From: Kitasatospora aureofaciens
GTDB taxonomy: Bacteria > Actinomycetota > Actinomycetes > Streptomycetales > Streptomycetaceae
Assembly (NCBI GenBank): GCA_000720845.1
Contig: JODU01000015.1
Span: 62,001 to 126,000 of the forward strand
Direction: 5' to 3'
DNA length: 64,000 bases
The translations under genes were made by a program, and so were the position numbers. Each line of letters begins with the position of its first letter. The stretch's first letter is position 1. Of this stretch, positions 27,466-36,370 are shown piece by piece. The notes below the pieces were generated by a model, which saw only the letters and a program-made list of their open reading frames with translations, made no database searches and was not told the DNA's origin.

Positions 27466-29583
27466 TCAGTCGCCGTTGCCGGGCGTCGGGGTCGTCTTCT
27501 GGATCTGCATCAGGAACTCGGCGTTCGACTTGGTCTGCTTCATCTTGTCGAGGAGCAGTTCGATCGCCTGCTGCTGGTCGAGCGCGTGCAGCACACGGCG
27601 CAGCTTCCAGGTGATGGCGAGCTCGTCGCTGCCGAGCAGGATCTCTTCCTTACGGGTACCGGACGCGTCCACGTCCACCGCCGGGAAGATGCGCTTGTCG
27701 GCGAGCTTCCGGTCGAGCTTGAGCTCGGCGTTGCCGGTGCCCTTGAACTCCTCGAAGATGACCTCGTCCATGCGGGACCCGGTGTCCACCAGCGCGGTGG
27801 CGAGGATGGTCAGCGAACCGCCGTCCTCGATGTTGCGGGCCGCACCGAAGAAGCGCTTCGGCGGGTACAGGGCGGTCGAGTCGACACCACCGGACAGGAT
27901 GCGGCCGGAGGCCGGGGCGGCGAGGTTGTACGCACGGCCCAGACGCGTGATCGAGTCGAGCAGCACGACGACGTCGTGACCCAGCTCCACCAGGCGCTTG
28001 GCGCGCTCGATGGCCAGCTCGGCGACCGTGGTGTGGTCCTCGGCCGGGCGGTCGAAGGTCGAGGAGATGACCTCGCCCTTCACCGACCGCTGCATGTCGG
28101 TGACCTCTTCCGGACGCTCGTCGACCAGGACGACCATCAGGTGGCACTCGGGGTTGTTGTGCGTGATCGCGTTGGCGATCGCCTGCATGATCATGGTCTT
28201 GCCGGTCTTCGGCGGGGCCACGATCAGACCGCGCTGGCCCTTACCGATCGGCGCGACCAGGTCGATGATGCGGGTGGTGAGCACGCCCGGGTCCGTCTCC
28301 AGGCGGAGGCGGTCCTGCGGGTACAGCGGCGTGAGCTTGTTGAACTCCGGCCGACCGCGGCCGTGTTCGGGGGCCATGCCGTTGACGGAGTCCAGCCGCA
28401 CCAGCGCGTTGAACTTCTCGCGGCGCTCGCCCTCCTTGGGCTGGCGCACGGCACCGGTGAGGTGGTCGCCCTTGCGCAGGCCGTTCTTGCGGACCTGGGC
28501 GAGGGAGACGTACACGTCGTTGGGCCCGGGCAGGTAGCCGGAGGTCCGGATGAACGCGTAGTTGTCGAGGATGTCGAGGATGCCGGCGACCGGGATGAGG
28601 ACGTCGTCCTCGTTGATCTGCGGCTCCTGCTGGATGTCGTCGCGCCCGCGACGGCCCCGGCGGTCCCGGTAGCGGCCGCGACGGCCGCGACGGCCGCTGC
28701 CGTCGTCGTCGTAACCGTCGTCGTGCTGCTGGCGGTCCTGGCGTCCGCCGCCCTGCTGCTGGCGGTCCTGACGGCCGCCCTGCTGGTCGTCGCCCTTGTT
28801 GCGCCGGTCGCGGCCGCCGCGGTCACCGCGATCGCCACGGTCACCCCGGTCGCCACGGTCACCGCGATCGCCACGGTCACCCCGGTCACGACGGTCGCGA
28901 CGACGGCCCTCGCCGCCCTCGCCGTCGGAACGGGCGTCGCCCTGGCCCTGCTGGTGGCCCTGCGTCTGCTGCTGCGACTGCTGCGCGGCCGACGCGTCGG
29001 CCTTCGGCTCGGCGCGGGTCTCGACGGCCACCGCCTCGGTACCGGCCGACGGGCTGCCCGCGTCGGCGGTGGCCCGGCGACGACGGCGCTCGGAGGGGGC
29101 GTCGTCGGCGGGCGCGGCCTGCTCGGCCGGGGCGTTGACCTTGGGGGACGGCTGACCGGGGATGTCGATCTGCTGCTGGGCGGCCTTGTCGGCGGCCGCC
29201 TTGTCCGCCTTCTTGTCGGCCTTGCCGGCCTTCTCCGCCTTCTCGGCGGGTGCCTCGTCGCCCGTACGGGTCCGAGAGGTGCTGCGGCGCTTCGGCTTGG
29301 TCTCGCCGGCGGTGTCCGCGGCGGACGCGGCCTTGGCGGGGGCACCCCCCGCGGCCTGCGCCTCCTTGATGACCTCGATCAGCTGGCTCTTGCGCATACG
29401 CGCCGTGCCCCTGATGCCGAGGCCGGATGCGACCTGCTGCAGCTCGGCCAGCACCATGCCCTCGAGGCCGGTACCGCGGCGCCGCCGGGAGCCGGCACCG
29501 GTGGCAGGCGCGGAGGCGTCCGTGGCGGGCGCGGCAGCGGTCTCCTCGACACGTGCGCCCATCAGATCGGTGGTGTCGCTCAC
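27466..29583 (-). CDS. rho: Transcription termination factor Rho
   Basis: 705 residues from GTG at 29583 (GGAAGGA ahead), versus 419 in E. coli. The N-terminal Rho-N helices (VLAELQQVASGLGIRGTARMRKSQLIEVIKEA) are followed by a large low-complexity insertion rich in Arg, Asp, Gly and Gln (about residues 85-320). Then come the RNA-binding fold (GILDILDNYAFIRTSGYLPG) and the RecA-like ATPase with P-loop APPKTGKT near residue 460 and the Q/R loops. It is a hexameric helicase that ends transcription. The actinobacterial insertion binds RNA non-specifically and helps termination on structured GC-rich RNA. A tract of GDR repeats inside it is described separately. Confidence 0.97.
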   Translation of the reverse strand: MSDTTDLMGARVEETAAAPATDASAPATGAGSRRRRGTGLEGMVLAELQQVASGLGIRGTARMRKSQLIEVIKEAQAAGGAPAKAASAADTAGETKPKRRSTSRTRTGDEAPAEKAEKAGKADKKADKAAADKAAQQQIDIPGQPSPKVNAPAEQAAPADDAPSERRRRRATADAGSPSAGTEAVAVETRAEPKADASAAQQSQQQTQGHQQGQGDARSDGEGGEGRRRDRRDRGDRGDRGDRGDRGDRGDRGDRGGRDRRNKGDDQQGGRQDRQQQGGGRQDRQQHDDGYDDDGSGRRGRRGRYRDRRGRRGRDDIQQEPQINEDDVLIPVAGILDILDNYAFIRTSGYLPGPNDVYVSLAQVRKNGLRKGDHLTGAVRQPKEGERREKFNALVRLDSVNGMAPEHGRGRPEFNKLTPLYPQDRLRLETDPGVLTTRIIDLVAPIGKGQRGLIVAPPKTGKTMIMQAIANAITHNNPECHLMVVLVDERPEEVTDMQRSVKGEVISSTFDRPAEDHTTVAELAIERAKRLVELGHDVVVLLDSITRLGRAYNLAAPASGRILSGGVDSTALYPPKRFFGAARNIEDGGSLTILATALVDTGSRMDEVIFEEFKGTGNAELKLDRKLADKRIFPAVDVDASGTRKEEILLGSDELAITWKLRRVLHALDQQQAIELLLDKMKQTKSNAEFLMQIQKTTPTPGNGD
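28820..28891. repeat. Two 36-bp tandem repeats inside rho encoding GDR tracts
   Basis: The unit at 28820-28855 recurs at 28856-28891 with changes only in its last bases. Each is built of 9-bp subunits and encodes consecutive Gly-Asp-Arg triplets. Such tracts expand and contract by slippage, so copy number should vary among strains. Confidence 0.85.
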
Positions 29584-30012
29584 GAAGGGTCCTTCCCTGG
29601 AGCGGACGTCGGCCTGTCTGGCTCGGCGACCGGTTGTGCTGTCCGGCTTCGGTCCTTGCTGTGCGAACCGTGCCGGGGCGGTGGTCCGCCTGAACGGCGG
29701 AAGAGATATCTGGTGATGGCGCTTCCCCTAGCCGTGGCACCCGGTGTCTGTGTCAGGCGGCGTGGTCGCACCGGTTCCGAAACTCCCCCAGAGGGGGTAA
29801 CCCCCTCTGGCGGGCCGCTCAGTACCCGTGTCGGCCGTACTGATCACGTACGGCATCCACTGCACAATGCGGCTTGGGGGGCTCCCGGAAGAATGTCTGT
29901 CCCGGACGGGGACACGAGGCACCTCGCCATGGTGGGGTCGGGTGCAGACTTGAGGTTAACACTACCGGATCCAACAAACATTCCCCCTCTCGAAATCCGG
30001 CAACCGTCCGCG
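29584..30012. other. 429-bp thrB-rho gap with a 10-bp hairpin
   Basis: No credible gene. CCAGAGGGGG (29788-29797) and CCCCCTCTGG (29801-29810) form a perfect stem around TAA, positioned to end the thrB transcript. The remaining sequence down to 29583 must contain the rho promoter and a leader of up to about 200 nt. Confidence 0.6.
29788..29810 (-). terminator. Hairpin between thrB and rho
   Basis: Perfect 10-bp stem with TAA loop, 203 nt past the thrB stop. It is a terminator for the threonine genes or, alternatively, a structured element of the rho leader. Confidence 0.55.
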
Positions 30013-30942
30013 TCAGGTGTCACTGGCGGTCGCCAGGGGCAGGACGCTCGCGCCCTGCTGGTCCAGGTCGAGCCGGTTGGCCGCCCAGTCCGCTCCGGCC
30101 AGCGCCTCGACCTTGTCGGCCGTGTCGGCGTCGGCCAGGGCCATCACCGTGGGTCCGGCACCCGAGATCACCGCGGGGATGCCGTCACCACGCAGCCGTT
30201 CCACCAGTGCCGCGCTCTCCGGCATGGCCGGCGCGCGGTACTCCTGGTGCAGACGGTCCTCGGTGGCCGGCAGCAGCAGCTCGGGGCGCCGGGTGAGGGC
30301 CTCGACGAGCAGCGCGGCGCGGCCGGCGTTGGCGGCGGCGTCGACGTGCGGGACGCTGCGCGGGAGCAGTCCGCGCGCGGTCTGGGTCAGCACCGGCTTC
30401 CCGGGCACGAAAACCACCGGAACGATGGAATCGGAGGGCTCCATCCTGATCGCCCGGGCGGCGCCGGACTCCATCCAGGACAGGGTGAAGCCGCCCAGCA
30501 GACAGGCCGCCACATTGTCGGGGTGGCCCTCGATCTCGGTGGCGAGGTCGAGCAGCGCCGCGTCGTCGAGGCGGGCCTCGCCGCCTATGGTCACCGCGCG
30601 CGCGGCGACGATGCCGGCGCAGATGGCGGCGGAGGAGGAGCCGAGGCCGCGGCCGTGCGGGATGCGGTTGGCGCAGACGATCTCCAGGCCGCGCGGCTGC
30701 CCGCCGAGCAGGTCGAAGGCGGTGCGCAGGGAGCGGACGAGGAGGTGCTTCTCGTCGCGCGGGAGGGTCTCGCTGCCCTCACCCGCGATGTCGATGTGCA
30801 GCCCGGAGTCGGCCACCCGGACGACCACGTCGTCGTAGAGACCCAGCGCGAGGCCGAGGGCGTCGAAGCCCGGACCGAGATTGGCGCTGGTGGCGGGGAC
30901 GCGCACCCTGACGGCGGCGGCGCGGAAGGCTGGACCGGCCAT
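30013..30942 (-). CDS. thrB: Homoserine kinase
   Basis: 309 residues from ATG at 30942. GHMP-kinase motifs: VRVPATSANLGPGFDALGLALGLYD at the N-terminus, the ATP loop IPHGRGLGSSSAAICAG and the C-terminal AVISGAGPTVMAL. It phosphorylates homoserine using ATP in threonine biosynthesis. It follows thrC but a 330-bp gap with its own palindrome suggests separate transcription. Confidence 0.96.
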   Translation of the reverse strand: MAGPAFRAAAVRVRVPATSANLGPGFDALGLALGLYDDVVVRVADSGLHIDIAGEGSETLPRDEKHLLVRSLRTAFDLLGGQPRGLEIVCANRIPHGRGLGSSSAAICAGIVAARAVTIGGEARLDDAALLDLATEIEGHPDNVAACLLGGFTLSWMESGAARAIRMEPSDSIVPVVFVPGKPVLTQTARGLLPRSVPHVDAAANAGRAALLVEALTRRPELLLPATEDRLHQEYRAPAMPESAALVERLRGDGIPAVISGAGPTVMALADADTADKVEALAGADWAANRLDLDQQGASVLPLATASDT

Positions 30943-31272
30943 CGCTCGATGACTCTCCTTGAGCTGCGTGACTGTCGAAGCTGTCGTGACTGTCGTGAGT
31001 GTCGAATGACATTCGATGACGATGACGTACCCAACCCTGGGCGCGACCGCGGGGACGGCGCCGCGCCGCGGCATATGCGGCAGGCGGGTTAGGTACAGCC
31101 TATCGAAGGAAGGTTCTGTGGCGACATAGGGCGCACAGGAGGCGCACGATGCGTGTCGTAAGCCCCCTGTGCACCCCCCACAAGTGACGTTCCCGGCCGG
31201 GCGTCGCTTACGCCCTCTTACGCCGGTCGCGCAGAACGGGCGCGGCGCGCGAGTGCGGCGCGGGTGCGGCGC
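30943..31272. other. 330-bp thrC-thrB gap with tandem motifs and a palindrome
   Basis: CTGTCG-type motifs repeat at about 9-18-bp spacing across 30971-31005. They are followed by the perfect 15-bp palindrome TCGAATGACATTCGA at 31002-31016. No protein frame is convincing. The region probably contains the thrB promoter. Confidence 0.5.
31002..31016. promoter_or_regulatory. 15-bp palindrome upstream of thrB
   Basis: TCGAATG-A-CATTCGA, perfect 7-bp arms, 60 bp upstream of the thrB start. Operator-like; the binding protein is unknown. Confidence 0.4.
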
Positions 31273-32331
31273 TCAGACCAGGCCGAGCCGCTCGGCCGCC
31301 GTCGCCGCGTCGACCGGGACGGTGACCGGCTGCGGGGCGCCGGCGACGGCCCAGTCCGGGTCCTTGAGGCCGTTGCCGGTGACGGTGCACACGATGCGCT
31401 GCCCCGGGTCGACCTTGCCCTGTTCGGCGGCCTTCAGCAGACCGGCCACCGACGCGGCGGACGCGGGCTCCACGAAGACGCCCTCCTGGGAGGCCAACAG
31501 CCGGTAGGCGCGCAGGATCTCACGGTCCGTCACCTCGTCGATGGCACCGCCCGACTCGTCCCGCGCGGCGAGCGCGAAGTCCCACGAGGCGGGGTTGCCG
31601 ATCCGGATGGCGGTGGCGATGGTCGACGGGTCCTTGACGACCTCGCCGCGCACGATCGGGGCGCTGCCGGAGGCCTGGAACCCCCACATGCGGGGCCTCT
31701 TGGTGCTCACCCCGTCGGCGGCGTACTCCTGGTACCCCTTCCAGTACGCGGTGATGTTGCCCGCGTTGCCGACCGGGAGGACGTGTATGTCGGGCGCGTC
31801 GCCGAGCATGTCCACGATCTCGAAGGCGGCCGTCTTCTGCCCCTCGATACGCACCGGGTTGACCGAATTGACCAGTGCCACCGGGTAGTTGTCGCTGAGC
31901 GCACGGGCCAGCGTGAGGCAGTCGTCGAAGTTGCCGTCGACCTGGAGGATCTTCGCGCCGTGGACGAGGGCCTGGCCCATCTTGCCGAGCGCGATCTTGC
32001 CCTGCGGCACGAGCACGGCGGAGACCATGCCGGCGCGCACGCCGTAGGCGGCGGCGGAGGCGGAGGTGTTGCCGGTGGACGCGCAGATGACGGCCTGCGC
32101 GCCTTCCTCCTTCGCCTTGCTGATGGCCATGGTCATGCCGCGGTCCTTGAAGGACCCGGTCGGGTTCGCCCCTTCGACCTTGAGGTGGACCTCGCAGCCC
32201 GTGCGCTCGGAGAGCACCTGCGCGGGCACGAGCGGGGTGCCGCCCTCACGGAGCGTCACGACGGGCGTGCTGTCGGAGACGGGCAGCCGGTCCCGGTACT
32301 CCTCGATGATTCCGCGCCACTGGTGGGTCAT
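31273..32331 (-). CDS. thrC: Threonine synthase
   Basis: 352 residues. PLP-dependent fold II enzyme; the Schiff-base Lys lies in ANPTGSFKDRGMTMAIS, and the phosphate-binding loop is LPVGNAGNITAYWKGY. It converts O-phosphohomoserine to threonine. It starts 6 nt after the hom stop, so the two are co-transcribed, with AAGGAG inside the end of hom. The length matches the short bacterial form. Confidence 0.96.
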   Translation of the reverse strand: MTHQWRGIIEEYRDRLPVSDSTPVVTLREGGTPLVPAQVLSERTGCEVHLKVEGANPTGSFKDRGMTMAISKAKEEGAQAVICASTGNTSASAAAYGVRAGMVSAVLVPQGKIALGKMGQALVHGAKILQVDGNFDDCLTLARALSDNYPVALVNSVNPVRIEGQKTAAFEIVDMLGDAPDIHVLPVGNAGNITAYWKGYQEYAADGVSTKRPRMWGFQASGSAPIVRGEVVKDPSTIATAIRIGNPASWDFALAARDESGGAIDEVTDREILRAYRLLASQEGVFVEPASAASVAGLLKAAEQGKVDPGQRIVCTVTGNGLKDPDWAVAGAPQPVTVPVDAATAAERLGLV

Positions 32332-32337
32332 TGCTCG

Positions 32338-33630
32338 TTACTCTCCTTCAACCCGCATGATGCTGGCGACACCCCGCACGGTGTCGAGCTTGCGCAGCGC
32401 CTCGACCGTACCGCCGAGGGCGGCGTCGGACGCGCGATGGGTGACGACGACGAGGGATGCCTCGCCGTCCTTGCCGGACTGCCGCACGGTGTCGATGGAG
32501 ACACCGTGCTCCGCGAACACGGTCGCGACCTGGGCGAGCACGCCCGGTTTGTCGGCCACGTCGAGGCTGATGTGGTAGCGCGTGACGACGTCGCCCATCG
32601 GCGACACGGGCAGCGCCGCGTACGCGGACTCACCGGGTCCGGTCGCCCCGCCCAGTCGGTTGCGGCACACGGCCACCAGGTCGCCGAGCACGGCGGACGC
32701 GGTCGGCGAACCGCCGGCGCCGGGCCCGTAGAACATGAGCTGTCCGGCGGCGTCGGACTCGACGAACACCGCGTTGTACGCCTCGCGCACATTGGCCAGC
32801 GGATGGCTGAGCGGGATCATCGCGGGGTGCACACGCGCGGTGACCGATCCCCCGTCCGCTGCCCGCTCGCAGATGGCGAGCAGCTTGATGGTGCAGCCCA
32901 TCTCCTTGGCGGAGGCGAAGTCGGCGGCGGTGACCTCGGTCATGCCCTCGCGGTAGACGTCGTCGAGGCGCACGCGCGTGTGGAAGGCGATCCCGGCGAG
33001 GATGGCGGCCTTGGCGGCGGCGTCGAAGCCCTCGACGTCGGCGGTCGGGTCGGCCTCGGCGTACCCGAGGGCGGTGGCCTCGTCGAGGGCCTCCTGGTAC
33101 CCGGCGCCCGTCGTGTCCATGGCGTCGAGGATGAAGTTGGTCGTCCCGTTGACGATGCCGAGCACCCGGTTGACCTTGTCGCCGGCCAGCGACTCGCGCA
33201 GCGGCCGGATCAGCGGGATGGCACCGGCGACGGCGGCCTCGTAGTAGAGGTCCTTGCCGTGCTCGTCGGCGGCGGCGTGCAGGGCGGCGCCGTCCTGGGC
33301 GATGAGCGCCTTGTTGGCGGAGACCACGGAGGCGCCGTGCGCGAAGGCGGTGGTGATGAGCGTCCGCGCGGGCTCGATCCCGCCGATGACCTCGACGACG
33401 ACGTCGATGTCCCCCCGTTTGACGAGGGCGGTGGCGTCGGTGGTGACGAGGGCGGGGTCGATCCCCTCCCGCACCTTGTCGGGCCGCCGTACGGCGACAC
33501 CCGCGAGCTCCACCGGGGCCCCGATCCGGGCGGCGAGGTCGGCGGCGTGCGTCGTCATGATGCGCGCCACCTCTGAGCCGACCACTCCACAGCCCAGCAG
33601 CGCCACCTTCAGCGGACGCGTACGCATCAT
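32338..33630 (-). CDS. hom: Homoserine dehydrogenase
   Basis: 430 residues from ATG at 33630 (a second ATG at 33627 is better spaced from GAGG and equally possible). The NAD(P)-binding VALLGCGVVGSEVARI is followed by catalytic VVSANKALIAQDG and ILDAMDTTGAGYQEALDEA. A C-terminal ACT domain (about 350-430, HISLDVADKPGVLAQVATVFAEHGVSI) gives threonine feedback. It reduces aspartate semialdehyde to homoserine. It heads the hom-thrC unit; a long hairpin lies in its leader. Confidence 0.97.
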   Translation of the reverse strand: MMRTRPLKVALLGCGVVGSEVARIMTTHAADLAARIGAPVELAGVAVRRPDKVREGIDPALVTTDATALVKRGDIDVVVEVIGGIEPARTLITTAFAHGASVVSANKALIAQDGAALHAAADEHGKDLYYEAAVAGAIPLIRPLRESLAGDKVNRVLGIVNGTTNFILDAMDTTGAGYQEALDEATALGYAEADPTADVEGFDAAAKAAILAGIAFHTRVRLDDVYREGMTEVTAADFASAKEMGCTIKLLAICERAADGGSVTARVHPAMIPLSHPLANVREAYNAVFVESDAAGQLMFYGPGAGGSPTASAVLGDLVAVCRNRLGGATGPGESAYAALPVSPMGDVVTRYHISLDVADKPGVLAQVATVFAEHGVSIDTVRQSGKDGEASLVVVTHRASDAALGGTVEALRKLDTVRGVASIMRVEGE

Positions 33631-33667
33631 CCGACCTCGTTTCCTCTTACCGTCTACGGTTGGACCA

Positions 33668-33716
33668 GTCTCACGCACCGGACGGGATTTTCTGCCTTTC
33701 GTCCGGATCGTGAGAC
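33668..33716 (-). terminator. 17-nt-arm hairpin between lysA and hom
   Basis: GTCTCACG + CCGGACG (33668-33675, 33678-33684) pair with CGTCCGG + CGTGAGAC (33700-33706, 33709-33716), leaving a 2-nt internal loop and a 15-nt apical loop. It is 95 nt after the lysA stop and only 38 nt before the hom start. It may therefore be the lysA terminator or an attenuator for hom. Confidence 0.65.
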
Positions 33717-33810
33717 GTTTATTTCATTTTCGGAGGGGCCGCGAGCCGGAAGATCTTCGCCCGACCACTTCTTGGGCCGGGGCCTTCTCCGACCGAGGTG
33801 CCCGCGGGCG

Positions 33811-35202
33811 TCACCCGACGTCGAGACGCAGCAGATCCTCCTCGGTCTCCCGCCGCACGATGACCCGCGCCTCGCCGTCCCGCACGGAGACGACGGGCGG
33901 CCGCAGCACGTGGTTGTAGTTGCTGGCCATGGAGCGGCAGTAGGCCCCCGTCGCCGGTACGGCGATCAGGTCACCGGGGGCCAGGTCCCCCGGCAGGAAC
34001 GCGTCCTTCACCACGATGTCCCCGCTCTCGCAGTGCTTGCCGACGACGCGCACGAGCATCGGCTCGGCGTCCGAGGTGCGGGAGACGAGGGCGACGCTGT
34101 ACTCGGCGTCGTAGAGCGCGGTGCGGATGTTGTCCGACATCCCGCCGTCCACGGAGACGTACGTCCGCAGCCCGTCCAGCGGCTTGACGGTGCCGACCTC
34201 GTACAGCGTGAAGGCGGTGGGCCCCACGATGGCCCGGCCGGGCTCGACGGAGATGCGGGGCGTGCGCAGCCGCGCGCCCTCGCACTCCCGCGTCACGATC
34301 TCGGTGAGCGCCTTGGCGATCTCGTGCGGCTCGCGGGGATCGTCGTCACTGGTGTACGCGATGCCCAGCCCGCCCCCGAGGTCGATCTCGGGCAGCTCGA
34401 CGCCGTGCTCGTCGCGGATGTCCTTGAGCAGCCCGACGACCCGGTGCGCGGCGACCTCGAACCCCGACATGTCGAAGATCTGCGACCCGATGTGCGAGTG
34501 GATCCCGATGACCTCGAGCCCGTCCAGTTGCAGGGCCCGCCGCACGGCCTCGGCGGCCTGCCCGCCGGCGAGCGGGATGCCGAACTTCTGGTCCTCGTGG
34601 GCGGTGGCGATGAACTCGTGCGTGTGCGCCTCGACCCCGACGGTGATGCGGATCTGCACGCGCTGGCGCCTGCCGAGTTCCTGTGCGATGTGGGCGACGC
34701 GCACGATCTCCTGGAAGGAGTCGAGCACGATCCGTCCGACCCCGGCCCGGACGGCGCGCTCGATCTCCTGCGGCGACTTGTTGTTGCCGTGGAAGGCGAT
34801 CCGCTCGGCGGGCATCCCGGCGGAGAGGGCGGTGGCGAGCTCCCCACCGGAACAGACGTCGAGGTTGAGTCCCTCTTCGTGCAGCCACCGCACGACGGCG
34901 CGCGACAGGAATGCCTTCCCCGCGTAGAAGACGTCGGCGTCGCTGCCGAAGGCGGTGCGCCAGGCCCGCGCCCGGTCCCGGAAGTCGGCCTCGTCGAGGA
35001 TGTAGGCGGGGGTGCCGTACTCCTCGGCGAGCTGGGTGACGGGCAGCCCTCCGACGGTGACGACACCGTCCGCGTCCCGCCCGACCGTGTGGGCCCAGAC
35101 CTTGGGATCGAGGGCGTTCAGGTCGTCTGCCGGGGCGGTGTAGTGCCCCTCGGGCAGGACATCGGCGTGCCGGGGCCCGGCGGGGTGTGCGGAACGGCTC
35201 AT
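33811..35202 (-). CDS. lysA: Diaminopimelate decarboxylase
   Basis: 463 residues. Alanine-racemase-fold enzyme: PLP Lys in DVFYAGKAFLSRAVV, HGNNKSPQEIERAV, HSHIGSQIFD, LGGGLGIAYT, EPGRAIVG, and the C-terminal substrate site CESGDIVVKD and GAYCRSMASNYN. It makes L-lysine from meso-diaminopimelate. It lies 18 bp downstream of nrtL, so the two are probably co-transcribed. Confidence 0.97.
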   Translation of the reverse strand: MSRSAHPAGPRHADVLPEGHYTAPADDLNALDPKVWAHTVGRDADGVVTVGGLPVTQLAEEYGTPAYILDEADFRDRARAWRTAFGSDADVFYAGKAFLSRAVVRWLHEEGLNLDVCSGGELATALSAGMPAERIAFHGNNKSPQEIERAVRAGVGRIVLDSFQEIVRVAHIAQELGRRQRVQIRITVGVEAHTHEFIATAHEDQKFGIPLAGGQAAEAVRRALQLDGLEVIGIHSHIGSQIFDMSGFEVAAHRVVGLLKDIRDEHGVELPEIDLGGGLGIAYTSDDDPREPHEIAKALTEIVTRECEGARLRTPRISVEPGRAIVGPTAFTLYEVGTVKPLDGLRTYVSVDGGMSDNIRTALYDAEYSVALVSRTSDAEPMLVRVVGKHCESGDIVVKDAFLPGDLAPGDLIAVPATGAYCRSMASNYNHVLRPPVVSVRDGEARVIVRRETEEDLLRLDVG

Positions 35203-35220
35203 GGCGTCTTCGGTGCTCTC

Positions 35221-36267
35221 TCAGAGGTGGTCGGGTGCGTCGATGCCGAGGAGGGCCAGGCCGCCGGCCAGCACCGCCCCGACGGCTTCGGCGAGCGCGA
35301 GCCGGGCACGGTGGGCGGCCGAGGGTTTCTCCCCGCCGCGCGGCAGCACGGTGGGCAGGAACGGCAGCGCGGCGTCGGCGACGGTGACGAGGTGCCGGGC
35401 GAGCCGGTCGGGGGCGCGGTGGTCCGCGGCGGCGGCGAGGACACGGGGGTGGTCGGCGAGCGCGGCGATCAGATCCTGCTCGGCGCTCTCGGTGAGGGGG
35501 CCCGGTACGGCGGCGAATCCGAGGTCGGCGGCGTTGCGAGCGGCGGCCCGGGCACGGGCGTGCGCGTACCGCACCCGGAAGAGGGGGTTGCCCTCCCGCT
35601 GGACGAGGTGTTCGTCGCCGGTCCGGGGCCGGTCGCGGGCGGCGGGGTGGAGCAGGGCCCAGCGTCCGGCGTCGCGCCCGAGGGCGAGGATGCCGGCGGT
35701 GGCGGGCACGGGCCGGACGTTGACGGGCAGCTCGGCGGGAGCGGGCCCGACGGCGTCGACCGTCACTCCGAGGACGGAGGTCCACGCGGCCTCGAACCCC
35801 TCGGCGCTCACCCGCACCAGCGCCCCCTGGGATCGCAGGAGCCGCGCCGCGGCCTCGCCGACGACGACGGCACGCAGCTCGTGCGGGCAGTGCAGCCGCA
35901 CGAGGCGCCCGTCGGCCCCGTCGGCGTACCCGTACCGCTCCCCGCGGCGCAGGATGTCGCCGACGACCTCTACGGCGGAGGCGGCGCGGTCGAGACTGAT
36001 GTTGAGGAACCCCGGCCCGGTGAGGACGACGTCGGTGATGCCGTCGACTCCGAGGAGGTGGGGCCGCAGCACCTCGGCGACCCGGAGCGGCGTCTGTCCG
36101 GCCGACCGGGCCAGCTGGAGGGCGATGTTGGTGGCGTACTCCCCGCACCCTCCGGGCCCCGGCGGCGCGACCACGGCACGCGTCGGGACGGACACGCTCA
36201 GCTCCCCCGCGTCGACGGCGCGACGCACCGCGTGCAGCACGGTGCGGGAGAGCTCTACGGGTGTCAC
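35221..36267 (-). CDS. nrtL: ArgS-related anticodon-binding protein without a catalytic domain
   Basis: 348 residues from GTG at 36267. The N-terminal part (GEYATNIALQLARSAGQTPLRVAEVL, VVLTGPGFLNISLD) matches the Add-1 tRNA-recognition domain of arginyl-tRNA synthetase. The C-terminus (about 230-348: NPLFRVRYAHARARAAARNA, LARHLVTVADAALPFLP) is the DALR anticodon domain. HIGH and KMSKS are absent and the middle is short, so it cannot aminoacylate. It matches the actinobacterial NrtL family. It is upstream of lysA, where full-length ArgS sits in some bacteria. Possible tRNA-Arg sensor or regulator. Confidence 0.82.
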   Translation of the reverse strand: MTPVELSRTVLHAVRRAVDAGELSVSVPTRAVVAPPGPGGCGEYATNIALQLARSAGQTPLRVAEVLRPHLLGVDGITDVVLTGPGFLNISLDRAASAVEVVGDILRRGERYGYADGADGRLVRLHCPHELRAVVVGEAAARLLRSQGALVRVSAEGFEAAWTSVLGVTVDAVGPAPAELPVNVRPVPATAGILALGRDAGRWALLHPAARDRPRTGDEHLVQREGNPLFRVRYAHARARAAARNAADLGFAAVPGPLTESAEQDLIAALADHPRVLAAAADHRAPDRLARHLVTVADAALPFLPTVLPRGGEKPSAAHRARLALAEAVGAVLAGGLALLGIDAPDHL

Positions 36268-36370
36268 GGGACAAGCGTATGGGAGGAGGGGGGTGGGTGG
36301 GCGAACCGATTTGCGGCAGTCCCGGGATATGGACGCGGGCTGGGGAACCCGGAGGTCCCCGCCCTTCCGT

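Noticed and set aside
27448..31092. A 1214-codon open frame on the plus strand
   Set aside because: It is the antisense shadow of rho and thrB in GC-rich DNA; composition is low-complexity and no domain appears, whereas the minus strand encodes complete known proteins.
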